Shown here piece by piece: positions 1 through 8,610 of a stretch of DNA of 64,000 nt (position 1 is its first letter; every line of letters begins with the position of its first letter). The position numbers and the translations under genes were made by a program. Source of the stretch: Candidatus Fonsibacter ubiquis. GTDB taxonomy: Bacteria > Pseudomonadota > Alphaproteobacteria > Pelagibacterales > Pelagibacteraceae. The stretch lies in assembly GCF_002688585.1 (NCBI RefSeq), contig NZ_CP024034.1:177501-241500 (forward strand). Direction: 5' to 3'. The notes under the pieces were generated by a model that was not told the origin of the DNA, did no database searches, and saw only the letters and a list, made by a program, of their open reading frames with translations.

Positions 1-405
1 ACTAAAGAGGAAAAGTCATTTTTTATACAAAATAAAATAAACCAACTCAATGTTCGACATCTCGGTAATAATGAAGATTTTTTGGCATCAATATATGAAC
101 AGGCGGTTTGTCTAGTTTATCCGTCTCTATACGAAGGATTTGGACTGCCTATACTTGAGGCAATGAAATATAGATGCCCAGTTATTTGTAGCCAAGTAGC
201 ATCAATGCCAGAAGTAGGAGGAGATGCCGTAGAATATTTTAATCCGTTTGATTGTGAGTCTTTATTAGAATCAATAAAAAAAATTTTGTATAAAGAAAAT
301 TATAAAAATAAATTAATTAATTTAGGTTTTCAAAGACTGAAAATATTTTCTTGGGATAAGTGCGCAAAAGAAACACTAGAAGTTTATAATAAAATATTAA
401 TTTAG
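1..405 (+). CDS. Glycosyltransferase family 4, C-terminal part (5' end outside window)
   Basis: The frame is open from base 1, so this is the end of a longer gene. The visible part carries the donor-binding half of a GT-B enzyme: an acidic [11 protein letters not shown] block (the E-x7-E signature of GT4 transferases) followed by a region in which the family usually has conserved CPV and GG-like residues ([18 protein letters not shown]). It presumably transfers a sugar from a nucleotide donor onto a growing surface glycan at the cytoplasmic membrane face. It is followed after 6 bases by a GDP-mannose-dehydratase-like gene, so the two are probably co-transcribed. Donor and acceptor cannot be told from the fragment. 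Confidence 0.88.
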   Translation, partial: TKEEKSFFIQNKINQLNVRHLGNNEDFLASIYEQAVCLVYPSLYEGFGLPILEAMKYRCPVICSQVASMPEVGGDAVEYFNPFDCESLLESIKKILYKENYKNKLINLGFQRLKIFSWDKCAKETLEVYNKILI

Positions 406-411
406 GATACT

Positions 412-1356
412 ATGAAGAAAAAAACTGCTCTTATTTTTGGGGTAACTGGTCAAGATGGATCTTATATATCTAAGTTGTTAATTTCTAAGGGCTACAGGGT
501 GGAAGGGGTTAGCAGAGGAGCGAATGTTGGTAATTTAAAAAAACTAAAAATTTTTAATAAGATTAAAATTAATATTATTAAAAAAAATAATAAGAATGAA
601 TTAATAAAAGTTTTAAAAAAAAATTTTAATGAAATTTATTTTTTTGCGGGCAACTCAAGTATAACCGAATCCTATATTAATTTAGAGGATTCTATCGACA
701 GTCATTTTGAACCAATAAAAATAATATTAAATTTTATAAATAAACAAAAAACGAAAAAAACAAAACTTCTTTTTGCTGGATCTTCAGAGATATTTGGTCA
801 TTGCAAAGGAAAAATTAGAGAAAACAGTTTGCAAAATCCCAATAATCCTTATGGTCTTTCTAAGAGTCTTACTTTCTCTTTAATTAAATTTTATAGAGAG
901 AGATTTAATTTACCAGTCTGTACAGCTATTTTTTTTAATCATGAATCTTCATTGAGGAAAGAAAAATATGTTATAAAAAAAATTATTACTAATTTTAAAA
1001 AAATTCAGAATAATAAAATTAAATATTTTTATTTAGGTAATATAAATATTAAACGTGACTGGGGTTGGGCCCCAGAATATGTTTTTGGTTGCTATAAAAT
1101 GTTGCAAATAAAAAAACTTGAAGACCTAATTATTGCAACAGGTAAGACAACCTCATTAAAAGAAATAATTAATTATTTATTTAAAAAATATAAATTAAAT
1201 TGGAAAAAATATATTAAAATTTCATCAAAAAATTTTAGAAGAAATGAAATTATAGAGAGTTATGCGGATATATCTAGACTTAAAAAAATTTTGAAATGGA
1301 AACCAGTCTTTGATTATAAAAAAATTTTAGACCTAATGTATAAAAATCATTTATAA
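412..1356 (+). CDS. Diverged GDP-mannose 4,6-dehydratase paralogue (extended SDR)
   Basis: An extended short-chain dehydrogenase of 314 residues. The N-terminal nucleotide motif GVTGQDGSY (residues 10-18) is the one typical of GDP-mannose 4,6-dehydratase, and the gene is clearly homologous to the intact gmd at 48119-49165. The catalytic set is nearly kept: Ser124 in place of the usual Thr, Glu126, Tyr147 and Lys151. The Arg-Arg-Ser block that binds NADP in Gmd is replaced (SRGAN), and the stretch after NHES is changed from [10 protein letters not shown] to LRKEKYVIKK. It is shorter than the second copy (314 versus 348). It may use another nucleotide sugar or be losing function. Start: ATG six bases after the previous stop. 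Confidence 0.8.
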   Translation: MKKKTALIFGVTGQDGSYISKLLISKGYRVEGVSRGANVGNLKKLKIFNKIKINIIKKNNKNELIKVLKKNFNEIYFFAGNSSITESYINLEDSIDSHFEPIKIILNFINKQKTKKTKLLFAGSSEIFGHCKGKIRENSLQNPNNPYGLSKSLTFSLIKFYRERFNLPVCTAIFFNHESSLRKEKYVIKKIITNFKKIQNNKIKYFYLGNINIKRDWGWAPEYVFGCYKMLQIKKLEDLIIATGKTTSLKEIINYLFKKYKLNWKKYIKISSKNFRRNEIIESYADISRLKKILKWKPVFDYKKILDLMYKNHL

Positions 1357-1404
1357 ATTCAATAAATATAAAATTAAAAAATAATAAAAAAGTAAAAGAC
1401 GCTT

Positions 1405-1643
1405 ATGTTAAATTATAATAAAAATAGATTTTGCATCGAAGATTTAATGCCGTATAAAAAAAGTTCCATAGTTATGAATTTAAGGTGTAATAAATATTTT
1501 ATTTGGCAGTCAAATGTGGAAAAGAATATCTTCATAAAACTATTTCTTCCTACGTAGAAGTAGTGGACTATGACTTGATACTGGAGGTTCATAAGCGAAG
1601 TAAAATATTAAGTTTGCCGTTACTAATAGTTAAATTAGCTTGA
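1405..1643 (+). pseudogene. Probable decayed gene remnant (two short frames)
   Basis: The 377-base gap between the dehydratase paralogue and the next membrane protein holds no intact gene. One frame opens with ATG at 1405 and stops at 1557 (50 residues). A second frame, open from 1494 to a TGA at 1641-1643, overlaps it and reads like normal protein (EVHKRSKILSLPLLIVKL near its end). Together they look like one gene with a frameshift near 1500-1555. I do not recognise the family. Both could be chance reading frames in AT-rich DNA. Confidence 0.3.
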
Positions 1644-1733
1644 TTTATTCTTTAAAAAATTTTTTAATAGTACCAATAGTAAATAATCAATAACTATATT
1701 GTATTTTTTAAATACTTTATTCTCGGATTATTA

Positions 1734-3740
1734 ATGATTAGTAAAAATGTGATTAAGCCTAGCAAAAAGATTTTTTCTAATCTTTTAATTATAGGTTTAA
1801 TATTCGTTTTTGTTTATCCTCTAATTTATTTTGGGCCTCAAGACACAGAAGAATATGAAATCGGTCTTCGTTCGATAAAAATTATCTGGGAAGAAAAAAA
1901 TCCATTTCTTTTTTTTTATGATTTTTACGGACCGGGAATAAGGTTTCCAATTGGCCAGGGACCATTTTTTCACTTTGTAAATTTTTTTTATTTTGATCTT
2001 AGAACTTATTATATAATTTATATTTACTTTCAAACTGCAATACAAATTTGTTATTTAAAAAAAATTTTAAAAAAATTTAATATTATTTTTAATAATATTC
2101 TGCTGTTAATTTTAATTATATTTTCAATTCCTCACTTACATTATTTGTATTCTGATGATTTTATTTCACTTTTTTTTGGTTACACTTTTTTTCCATTAGT
2201 ATTTTATTATTTTATAAAGTTTCTCAACTGTTCTAACACTATAAACGTAGCTAAATTATCACTATTTTCCTTTATATGGCTTATAAATTCTCATCCAGGT
2301 CATCTAACAGCATTTATATTATTTCTAATAGGTTATTTCTTTTTAACAATAAGAACAAAAGAACAAATTTTTAACAAAAGTATTTTTTTATTTCTATTGT
2401 ATTTTGCTTTAATGTCTGCCGAATATATTTTTTTTTTAATTAGAGAAAAAATATTATTTGATATTCATTGGAAATCTTTTGGCAGACCATACGAGATAAA
2501 AGAATTTTTTGATATTTTTTTTATTAACATTTCAAACTGGCAAACTTCTGATAATCGAGGCCCAGGGAATCCAGTAATTTTATGGTATTGTTTAATAGTA
2601 ATTTTAGCAAAATTTTATAAGTCAATTAAATATTTTTTCAAAAATATAAAAAATAATTTATCATTTATTTCAAAAATAAATATTTTATTTTTTGTATTCA
2701 TAATTATAAGTTTAACAGAAGTTATTGTTTTAACAAGAGTAGGTTCTGGACCTAATATAGCTAGAGATGTTTTTTTTTATTTATCATTAATAATATTTTT
2801 TTATAATTTTAATATAATAAAAAAAAAAATTATAAAATATTTTCTCATACTTTGTATTTTATTTTATACTTTTAATCTTTTTATAATTAATATTAATTAT
2901 ATTAAAAATAATAATTTAAATAATTTTATTATAAATAAATATCATTCTACTGATTTAATCAAAACTTTAAAAAATTTAAACATAGATAAAAAAGATTATT
3001 CTCGAATATATTTGAGTCCGGAATTTTTCAAAAATAGATTTACATTTAAAAAAGATGGTTTGTTTTCATCCGTGGATTTAATTGATTATAATTTATCTCC
3101 CTTTCAGGGTTTATTTAAAAATATATCATTAAAAGGTTTTGGAGATCAAAATAGATTGATGTATGGAAAAATTGAATCTCATTTTAAATTTATTAATAAT
3201 AATTTTTTTTTAAATTTTTTTCATATTAAATATTTAATAATTTTTGAAGAGGAGTTAATTAATTTAAAAAATTCAGATTGGATCTATTTAAAGAAAGTAC
3301 AACTATCTAATGGACAATTTTTATATTTACTACGAAGAAATATTATTAATTTAGCAATTAAAAATCTTGATGAATTCAGAATTGATTTTGATAAGTGCAT
3401 GAAAGAATTAGATAAAGAAATTTTATGTCTAATTGAAAATCAAAAGCACTTTGTAAAAAGTAAACATGAAATATTAAGAATAAATAATGCTAAATTTAAA
3501 ATTTATAATTTACAAGATAAGCTAATTGTCCTTCCATTTGTTTATGATGAAAACTGGAAGCCCAAAAATAATATACTAAATGTAAGTAACTTTGTTATGT
3601 TGTATAAGAATACCAATTCTAATGAATTAATTTATTATTGGGACAATCTTAGATTTGTTTTAAAATTAATATCAATTATAACTATCAGCATATTAATTTT
3701 TTTTATTTTAATATATAAAAAAAATAAAATTAAATTTTAA
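1734..3740 (+). CDS. Large polytopic membrane protein, GT-C glycosyltransferase-like
   Basis: A 668-residue integral membrane protein. One membrane segment lies at about residues 15-35, followed by an acidic first loop (GPQDTEEYEIG), then many hydrophobic segments up to about residue 400, a soluble stretch of about 220 residues, and a last membrane segment at about 645-663. An acidic motif in the first outer loop followed by 8-12 membrane spans is the general plan of GT-C transferases that use polyprenyl-phosphate sugars, but no family signature is certain. The long soluble tail would face the periplasm. It could also be a glycan-modifying or polymerising enzyme. The next gene starts 21 bases downstream. 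Confidence 0.6.
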   Translation: MISKNVIKPSKKIFSNLLIIGLIFVFVYPLIYFGPQDTEEYEIGLRSIKIIWEEKNPFLFFYDFYGPGIRFPIGQGPFFHFVNFFYFDLRTYYIIYIYFQTAIQICYLKKILKKFNIIFNNILLLILIIFSIPHLHYLYSDDFISLFFGYTFFPLVFYYFIKFLNCSNTINVAKLSLFSFIWLINSHPGHLTAFILFLIGYFFLTIRTKEQIFNKSIFLFLLYFALMSAEYIFFLIREKILFDIHWKSFGRPYEIKEFFDIFFINISNWQTSDNRGPGNPVILWYCLIVILAKFYKSIKYFFKNIKNNLSFISKINILFFVFIIISLTEVIVLTRVGSGPNIARDVFFYLSLIIFFYNFNIIKKKIIKYFLILCILFYTFNLFIININYIKNNNLNNFIINKYHSTDLIKTLKNLNIDKKDYSRIYLSPEFFKNRFTFKKDGLFSSVDLIDYNLSPFQGLFKNISLKGFGDQNRLMYGKIESHFKFINNNFFLNFFHIKYLIIFEEELINLKNSDWIYLKKVQLSNGQFLYLLRRNIINLAIKNLDEFRIDFDKCMKELDKEILCLIENQKHFVKSKHEILRINNAKFKIYNLQDKLIVLPFVYDENWKPKNNILNVSNFVMLYKNTNSNELIYYWDNLRFVLKLISIITISILIFFILIYKKNKIKF

Positions 3741-3761
3741 AATAAATATAAAACAATAAAA

Positions 3762-5120
3762 TTGTTAAATTTTTTTTTAAAAAATTATTTAAAAATAACC
3801 AGATATATTTCATTAAGTATATTAATATATTTAATTTATAAATCAGAATATATTTATAATGGTTCTGTTAGAGAGTATTATTATAAATATATATTAATAT
3901 TTTTGTGCATTTTTATATTTTTTAAATTTGCAGAAAATTTTAGAAATAAAAATTTTTTTAAATATACATTTATTATAATTTATTCATTTTTTTTTTCTTT
4001 ATATCTTTTAGAAGCATTTTTAATTTTTCAAACAATTTCTTTTAAAAAAAAAAATGATACTAGAAATAGATATGAAATTTATACAGACTCAAAAAAATTA
4101 AATAATGATATTACAATTTCTTACCATGCGGGTGTCTCACTAGGAATTCCTGATAAAAGCATCTATCCGCTTGCAGGTATTTCAAATAAAAAAACAATTT
4201 TTTGCAATGAACTTGGTTATTACGCTGAATTTTATTCTGACAAATATGGGTTTAATAATTCTAAGAATAAATACGATATAAATGAAATTAATTATGTTTT
4301 GATAGGTGATTCCTTTATACAAGGAGCATGTGTTAAGAATTCTGAGAATATCTCTTCACAATTAGAAATTATAATTAACGAAAAAAATAATAAATCGATA
4401 ACTAATGACAAAGTGTTATTAAATTTAGGTATTACATCTAGTGGACCGTTAATTCAGTATGCAATTTTAAGAGAATATTTGCCTAAAAATGTAGAAAATA
4501 TTTTGTATTTTTACTATGAAGGAAATGACCTTTTAGATTTATCACAAGAGTTACAAGATCCAATTTTAAAAAAATATCTGGACACAAATTTTTCTCAAAA
4601 TTTAGTATTTAGGCAGAATGAAGTTGATATTTTCTTGGAGAATATAATACAATTAGAACTGCAAAAATGGGAAAAAAAAACTGTATACAAAAAAAATACA
4701 ATATATTCGGAAATATTGAAATTTATTAAGCTTAACTCACTGAGGTCAAAACTAACAAAACCTAAATTAGCTAACTATTATCAAAAAGATAACTTGCCAG
4801 ACAACATTTTTGAAGAATATAAAAATATTCTAAAATTAATTATTAAGGAGAGTGAAAAAAGAAATAGTAAATTTTATTTAATTTACCTTCCAGAATTGAA
4901 AAGATATAAAGAACCTAGATTTTACGATCTTTATAACTATGAAATGATTAAAGAAATAGCAAAAGAGTTAAATATATCATTAATAGATATGCATGTAGAA
5001 ATCTTTGATAAAAAAAAGGATCCCACTAGACTTTTTCCAGATCAACAGCAGCCTCATTATACACCCGAAGGGTACGCCCTTATTGCTAAAAAAATTGCTG
5101 AAAAAATTAATGAAAGATAA
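3762..5120 (+). CDS. Membrane-anchored SGNH/GDSL-type hydrolase or acyl-esterase
   Basis: A 452-residue protein with three hydrophobic segments (about 12-26, 41-57 and 67-92), then a soluble SGNH domain. The blocks are visible: GDSF with the nucleophile Ser184, a Gly at about 224 in LGITSSGP, GND with Asn255, and the C-terminal His432 in PHYTPEGY. Such proteins add or remove O-acyl groups on polysaccharides in the periplasm. The start is TTG at 3762; no ATG occurs before the catalytic domain, so a TTG start is required if the membrane segments belong to the protein. It follows the GT-C-like gene by 21 bases. The substrate is unknown. Confidence 0.82.
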   Translation: MLNFFLKNYLKITRYISLSILIYLIYKSEYIYNGSVREYYYKYILIFLCIFIFFKFAENFRNKNFFKYTFIIIYSFFFSLYLLEAFLIFQTISFKKKNDTRNRYEIYTDSKKLNNDITISYHAGVSLGIPDKSIYPLAGISNKKTIFCNELGYYAEFYSDKYGFNNSKNKYDINEINYVLIGDSFIQGACVKNSENISSQLEIIINEKNNKSITNDKVLLNLGITSSGPLIQYAILREYLPKNVENILYFYYEGNDLLDLSQELQDPILKKYLDTNFSQNLVFRQNEVDIFLENIIQLELQKWEKKTVYKKNTIYSEILKFIKLNSLRSKLTKPKLANYYQKDNLPDNIFEEYKNILKLIIKESEKRNSKFYLIYLPELKRYKEPRFYDLYNYEMIKEIAKELNISLIDMHVEIFDKKKDPTRLFPDQQQPHYTPEGYALIAKKIAEKINER

Positions 5121-5177
5121 TTTTCAGTAAATTAAAAAACTTATAACATTTTTAAATTTCTTTAAATGTAAAATATA

Positions 5178-6242
5178 ATGATTGAAGATAAGTTAACAGT
5201 ATTAGTTTTATTAAAAGAAAGACCTTATTTTACAAAAAGATTAATAAATTTTTTTATAAAAGAAAATTTAAAATATGATTTATTTTTTGCGGACGGAGGA
5301 AAAAAATCAATATTCAACGAAGATCTAAAAATATTAAAAAAAGAAAAAGTAAAATTTACCTATAAAAAATTTCGATATGACAAGAATTTAGAAACTTTTA
5401 TAAAAAAAATCTCAATATCTCTAAACTTAGTAACTACAAAGTATGTTATGCTTTTCGATAATGACGATATACCCATAAAATTTACAATAAATAGGTGTCT
5501 CTTAAAATTAGAAAAAAATAAATATTTAAGTGCTTGTGGAGGTTATTTAATCAATTTTCAATTAATGCAGCATTTAAAAAAAAATTATCAGCACAAAGGT
5601 CACATGATTAATTTTGCGAAAATGAAATATGGAAATTATTATAATTCTAATGATAAATATAAACGATTAAGAAACTATTTTATAAAAAATGATATTAATA
5701 CATATAATGACATTTTTCGAACTAAATATTTGAGAAAAACTTATTCAGTAATCCAAAAATTCAAATTTAATTATTTATATTTTTATTTTATTTTAGCTGA
5801 TGCAGTGAATTATTATAACGGAAAAATAATAAAACTTAATTTACCGTTTGCTTTTCATCAATCTCATCAGGATAGTTATGGTGTAAAAGAGAGTATTTAT
5901 GACGTTATTGATAATAAAATTTTTTGCATTGAGAAAAAAATTTTTTATAAAAATTTTAATAAAATATTTGGCAATGAAAAAATTTTTAGTTATTTAAAAA
6001 AATATTTTGAAATTTTGGAAAGAAAAAAATTATTAAATAAACCTCTAAAAACTAAAAATAATAATTTATTTTTTTATAATTTTGATCAGTGGAAGTATTT
6101 ACTAAAAAAATTATACAAACCGTTTGTCTATCTTTCTTTTAGTTTTAGGAATAATCATTTTGATAAATTTTCTTCATTATATAAAAATAATTCTCTTAAA
6201 AAAGAAATAGTAAATATTTTTTTATTTTTAAAAAAATTTTGA
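5178..6242 (+). CDS. Glycosyltransferase, GT-A fold (GT2-like)
   Basis: A 354-residue soluble protein. The N-terminus (LTVLVLLKERPYFTKR) is the first beta strand of a GT-A domain, and LFDNDDIPIKFT at about residues 94-105 supplies the DxD-type metal and nucleotide site. The C-terminal third is rich in Lys, Phe and Tyr and probably forms the acceptor domain. The stop overlaps the TTG start of the next gene by four bases (TTGA), so the pair is translationally coupled. Donor and acceptor are not identifiable. Confidence 0.78.
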   Translation: MIEDKLTVLVLLKERPYFTKRLINFFIKENLKYDLFFADGGKKSIFNEDLKILKKEKVKFTYKKFRYDKNLETFIKKISISLNLVTTKYVMLFDNDDIPIKFTINRCLLKLEKNKYLSACGGYLINFQLMQHLKKNYQHKGHMINFAKMKYGNYYNSNDKYKRLRNYFIKNDINTYNDIFRTKYLRKTYSVIQKFKFNYLYFYFILADAVNYYNGKIIKLNLPFAFHQSHQDSYGVKESIYDVIDNKIFCIEKKIFYKNFNKIFGNEKIFSYLKKYFEILERKKLLNKPLKTKNNNLFFYNFDQWKYLLKKLYKPFVYLSFSFRNNHFDKFSSLYKNNSLKKEIVNIFLFLKKF

Positions 6243-7066
6243 TAAAAAACAAAATTGATATGAATTTTTTAAAAAAATTATTAAAAAAGCTTTTAAATCA
6301 TAACACTCAAAAAAAACTAAAAAATATACTTTTTTTTTATAAAAAAAATAAAGAAAAAATTTTTAATTTTTTTTACCTTTCAAAAAATGATTATAACTTT
6401 AATGAAAATTTTTTTTATCAAAATAATTTCAGCATACCAGAAATTAAAAAAAAATTAAATATTAACGGTTTGGATTATTATGATTATAATTTATCTTGGC
6501 ATTATCATTTATTTGCAGGGTTATCTCAAAAATTTCATAAAATAAAAATTTTAGAAATAGGAACCTATGACGGAAGTTTTGCAAATTTTTTATCTAAGAT
6601 TTTTCCAGGCTCAAAAATATTCACCCTGGATTTGCCAGATAATAATAAAAAATATTTAAACACCTATAATAGGCAAAATAAATTTGTGTTTGATAAAATT
6701 AAAAAAAAAAGAGCAAACAATATTGATAATGATAATATAAATTTTTTTCAAATTAATAGCAATAATGTTGCTAAACAATTTTGCAATGAAAAGTTTGATT
6801 TAGTATGGATAGATGGCGATCATTTGAACCCGCAAGTTTCGAATGATATACTAAATTGTATTAAATTAATAAATCCAAATTCCATTATTTGTTGTGATGA
6901 TATTGTTATGAAAAAATACAAATCAAAGTATATTTCAGATGATTCTTACAAATTACTTAATAATTTGGAAAAACAACATAAAGTAAAGAATTGGTATATA
7001 GTTAAAAGAATAAGATTTTCTAATATATTTCTAAAAAAATTTATTTCATACTCCATAAAACTATGA
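6239..7066 (+). CDS. Class I SAM-dependent methyltransferase (Methyltransf_24-like)
   Basis: Motif I is clear as ILEIGTYDGSFANFL at about residue 100, followed by the ribose-binding acidic residue in FTLDLPDN and, further on, DLVWIDGDHLNPQVSND and a CCDDI motif, the usual order in methyltransferases that modify sugars in surface-glycan clusters. The start is uncertain: TTG at 6239 overlaps the previous stop by four bases, while ATG at 6260 would leave a 17-base gap. The first 90 residues are very lysine-rich. The end overlaps the next ATG by four bases. It probably O-methylates a sugar of the local glycan. Confidence 0.8.
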   Translation: MIKNKIDMNFLKKLLKKLLNHNTQKKLKNILFFYKKNKEKIFNFFYLSKNDYNFNENFFYQNNFSIPEIKKKLNINGLDYYDYNLSWHYHLFAGLSQKFHKIKILEIGTYDGSFANFLSKIFPGSKIFTLDLPDNNKKYLNTYNRQNKFVFDKIKKKRANNIDNDNINFFQINSNNVAKQFCNEKFDLVWIDGDHLNPQVSNDILNCIKLINPNSIICCDDIVMKKYKSKYISDDSYKLLNNLEKQHKVKNWYIVKRIRFSNIFLKKFISYSIKL

Positions 7067-7824
7067 ATTATTTTTTTACAATTACAAGTAACTTTTTAAG
7101 TTGCAAATTGACTGTTCCTAAATTCCAAAATAGAGGCCAGTACAATAAAAAGCAAAAAATTTTTTCTATCAAAATTTCAAATAGTAAATTTTTAGCAAAA
7201 CAAGAGGATTGCCATCAGGATGAAAATTTTTTTTATATTAATAAAAGTATAAACCAAGAAAATTTAATTTATTTTTTATCAAATGAAGATTTAAATAATA
7301 AATATTTAGAAACACTTAATCTTAAAAATGATTTTTTGTCTACTCTTCCTGCCTATAGATGCAATCTAAGAATACAAAATTTATCAGGCGCCTTTTCCTC
7401 ATATCAATCAGAATACCCAGGAAGAATGGTGGATAAAAAAGGTAGTATTTTATCACAAATCTCGTCCTTATTTAATAATGATAAGAGTTCCAAAAATATT
7501 TTAATATTCCAGAATATATATTTTGAACCTAAAAAAATTCCTTTTAAAGTTTATATTTTAGATATTTTAGAAAAAAAGATTTTATTAGAAAAGGAGTTTT
7601 ATACCAATACTTTAAATTTTTGGGATATTAATTCTGAATACATAAATGAAAATAATTTTTTTTATACATCTGATTATTTGGGTATTCCAATTTATTATAA
7701 CGAAAAAGATAAAATGATTTCTTTAGAACATACTCATCCTTTGCAAACATATATTTTAAGTGAAAATAAATATAAAATAATTAGAGAACTTAAAGAGAAT
7801 GTACAAAAAATTGTTAATAGATAA
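7063..7824 (+). CDS. Unrecognised protein of a polysaccharide cluster
   Basis: A 253-residue protein that I cannot assign. It has no signal peptide and no membrane segment. It is rich in alternating hydrophobic and polar residues, suggesting beta structure. Notable segments are YRCNLRIQNLSGAFSSYQ at about residues 97-114, a following SEYPGRM, and LEHTHPLQTY near the C-terminus. The start overlaps the methyltransferase by four bases, and its end overlaps the next unrecognised gene by 26 bases, so the three are probably expressed together. An enzymatic or carbohydrate-binding role is possible but unsupported. Confidence 0.7.
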   Translation: MNYFFTITSNFLSCKLTVPKFQNRGQYNKKQKIFSIKISNSKFLAKQEDCHQDENFFYINKSINQENLIYFLSNEDLNNKYLETLNLKNDFLSTLPAYRCNLRIQNLSGAFSSYQSEYPGRMVDKKGSILSQISSLFNNDKSSKNILIFQNIYFEPKKIPFKVYILDILEKKILLEKEFYTNTLNFWDINSEYINENNFFYTSDYLGIPIYYNEKDKMISLEHTHPLQTYILSENKYKIIRELKENVQKIVNR

Positions 7825-8578
7825 AATTAAAAATAATCGCTTTTCTAAGTATTTAAGGAATAAATTCAATTATAATCCAATTTTTATAGATACATCGAAG
7901 ATTAATGAAAGCTCAATTATTTCAGATTCATTTATATGGAGAACTGATGATGATTATGAAACAATATTTAAGTTTTCTGATATTCTGAGAGTATTTTTAT
8001 ACAAAAAAGAAACATCAGCTAGAATTTTATTTTATGATAAAAATAGTAATTTTATAATTGAAAAAAAAATAAATAATTTAAATTTATCAAATAAGATTTT
8101 AATTAATTGCAATTATTTAAATGGACTAAAAAGTTATGGTTATTTTAATATTTTTTTTGAAAATAAAGATTTTTTTTATAAAGAAAAAATAGTATTTAGC
8201 AATAGATGTTATTTAGGGTTTTCAAAAAAAAAAAATAATCCATCTTTTGTTCACGGCAATACATATTCAATATCTAAAAATTTTAATTTAAGAAATGAAC
8301 TTAATAACTTTGTAAATATTTCATTTTTTAAAAATCAAAGATATATAATACAAAATTCATTCGAAGATTTTGATTTTACTGAACTTTTTTTTGTTAATCC
8401 TACAAGTAAAAAAGTCATTTTTTCAATTGAAAATAAGAATTATTATTTGAATAAAAATGAGTCTCAAATAATAAAATTTGGCAAAAGCAAGATTATAGAA
8501 ATAAAAACAAATTGTTATTGGCTAAGACCAATTGTTTTTAATTACAAAAATAACTACCTGGATGTTTACCATTCGTAG
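7799..8578 (+). CDS. Unrecognised protein, probably beta-rich
   Basis: A 259-residue protein without membrane segments, starting at an ATG 26 bases inside the previous gene. Visible features are SDSFIWRTDDDYET at about residues 41-54, SFVHGNTYS near residue 150 and a C-terminal NPTSKKVIFSIENKNYY-like strand-rich region resembling a beta sandwich. I do not recognise the family. Position at the end of the plus-strand run, next to a convergent cyclase operon, suggests a role in the same glycan as its upstream neighbours. Confidence 0.68.
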   Translation: MYKKLLIDKIKNNRFSKYLRNKFNYNPIFIDTSKINESSIISDSFIWRTDDDYETIFKFSDILRVFLYKKETSARILFYDKNSNFIIEKKINNLNLSNKILINCNYLNGLKSYGYFNIFFENKDFFYKEKIVFSNRCYLGFSKKKNNPSFVHGNTYSISKNFNLRNELNNFVNISFFKNQRYIIQNSFEDFDFTELFFVNPTSKKVIFSIENKNYYLNKNESQIIKFGKSKIIEIKTNCYWLRPIVFNYKNNYLDVYHS

Positions 8579-8610
8579 GAAAAATACAAGAATTAATTAT
8601 TTTAAAAAAA

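Noticed and set aside
1821-2045. Minus-strand open frame inside the large membrane protein gene
   Set aside because: It is antisense to a long coding frame with membrane-protein composition, has no family motif and no ribosome-binding site.
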